39,978 bases of DNA from a virus: positions 1 through 39,978 of IMG/VR virus record IMGVR_UViG_3300035670_009324. One strand, written 5' to 3'. Position numbers and translations under genes: made by a program. This document shows positions 39,483 to 39,978 of the stretch, piece by piece (positions within the stretch are counted from its first letter, which is position 1; every line of letters starts with the position of its first letter). Under the pieces are notes generated by a model that saw only the letters and a list, made by a program, of their open reading frames with translations, did no database searches and had not been told where the DNA came from.

Positions 39483-39978
39483 TTGAAAACCCTTTTAGTA
39501 GATGGAGATAATCTATTCAAAATCGGATTCCATGGAGTCCGTGAATTCTTCGTTGATGGAAATCACATCGGCGGAGTCTACCACTTTCTCAACACACTTA
39601 GAAAACAGTTGGATGAACACAACTACGACAAGGTCATTGTCTTTTGGGACGGTGACGGTAACTCATCCCAACGACGTGAAATATACCCTAAGTACAAACT
39701 GAATCGTAGACAGGATATGAACGAATTCAAATTCGAGTCATATCTTATTCAAAAACAACGAGTCAAAGAATACTTGGAGGAATGTTTCGTGCGTCAAATT
39801 CGTGTTGATAACAATGAATCTGATGATTTGATAGCATATTATTGTCAGGTTGCAAAGGATGAAAACAAAACTGTCTTCACCGCTGACAAAGATTTGTTGC
39901 AACTCATAGATTCGACCACATCCATTTTCTCACCTATGGTTAAGGAAACGTACAAGATGGGGGACAAAGTCTCTGTAA
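39483..39978 (+). CDS. 5'-3' nuclease of the FEN/RNase H family, 3' end outside window
   Basis: The frame runs to the window end (165 codons visible). The start is TTG 39483: TAA is two codons upstream and no ATG precedes the conserved N-terminus. The N-terminal strand LLVDGDNLFKIGF carries the first metal-binding Asp. Further on there are VIVFWDGDGNSSQRREIYP (Asp of the family motif and the RR-x-x-x-P segment), then RVDNNESDDLIAYY (E-x-D-D) and TVFTADKDLLQLI (the DKD motif). These are the acidic metal ligands of T4 RNase H and T5 5'-nuclease. The protein removes RNA primers or flaps during replication. It lies 34 bases downstream of uvsX. Confidence 0.82.
   Translation, partial: MKTLLVDGDNLFKIGFHGVREFFVDGNHIGGVYHFLNTLRKQLDEHNYDKVIVFWDGDGNSSQRREIYPKYKLNRRQDMNEFKFESYLIQKQRVKEYLEECFVRQIRVDNNESDDLIAYYCQVAKDENKTVFTADKDLLQLIDSTTSIFSPMVKETYKMGDKVSV

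Overview
The window is a 40 kb piece of an AT-rich, tightly packed genome of a contractile-tailed (myovirus) bacteriophage distantly related to T4. The evidence is a T4-type set of proteins: family B DNA polymerase (gp43 type), gp13-like neck protein, tail sheath (gp18 type), tail tube (gp19 type), gp26-like hub/chaperone, tape-measure-like protein, gp53/LysM-like baseplate protein, gp32-like ssDNA-binding protein, UvsX-like recombinase and a 5'-nuclease. The neck, sheath and tube genes follow T4 order. A Bacteroidota host is an inference. Start codons lack GGAGG-type Shine-Dalgarno sequences and are preceded by A-rich tracts. One intergenic region (37311-37345) resembles the Bacteroidota promoter TTTG-N20-TAnnTTTG, and the proteins read as those of Bacteroidota-type phages.

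Layout: 1-495 is the 3' end of a LamG-domain adhesin or fibre protein. 550-7060 is a six-gene, nearly gapless surface-sugar cassette: a GlcNAc-transferase-like enzyme, a sulfotransferase-glycosyltransferase fusion, a GT10 fucosyltransferase-like enzyme, a GT-A-like enzyme, a SAM-methyltransferase-like enzyme and an HtrL/WlaTC-glycosyltransferase fusion. It probably decorates virion fibres or host surface glycans. 7087-7488 is a small virion-type protein and 7583-10426 the DNA polymerase. 10367-15197 is a minus-strand block: a small protein, the gp13-like neck protein, a Mn-type superoxide dismutase fused to a possible PD-(D/E)XK-like domain, and an SNF2-type helicase. 15240-36339 is the tail module on the plus strand: gp14-like and gp15-like proteins, sheath, a HAD phosphatase, tube, gp26-like protein with an apparent +1 frameshift extension, tape measure, and two giant baseplate proteins (1657 and 2159 aa) around a LysM/gp53-like protein. 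A small ribbon-helix-helix gene (16793-16948) lies on the minus strand inside it. 36364-37247 has two small hypothetical genes. 37369 to the window end is a replication/recombination module: ssDNA-binding protein, a small protein, UvsX, and the start of a 5'-nuclease cut by the window edge.

Regulation: eleven gene-proximal spacers carry the heptamer TATTTAT, always in the coding orientation of the downstream gene and on both strands. This is the reverse complement of the T4 late element (TATAAATA), so it is either a phage-specific late promoter or another signal. Rho-independent-type hairpins separate several modules (20242-20261, 21728-21760, 37273-37297, 38217-38253). I see no tRNA, rRNA, CRISPR array or insertion sequence, and no stretch above 300 bases lacks a gene.

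The most unusual items are the superoxide dismutase fusion with its T4-protease-like site, the putative +1 programmed frameshift in the gp26-like gene, the fused sulfotransferase/glycosyltransferase cassette, the OmpA-like domain inside a baseplate protein, and the oriented TATTTAT motif.
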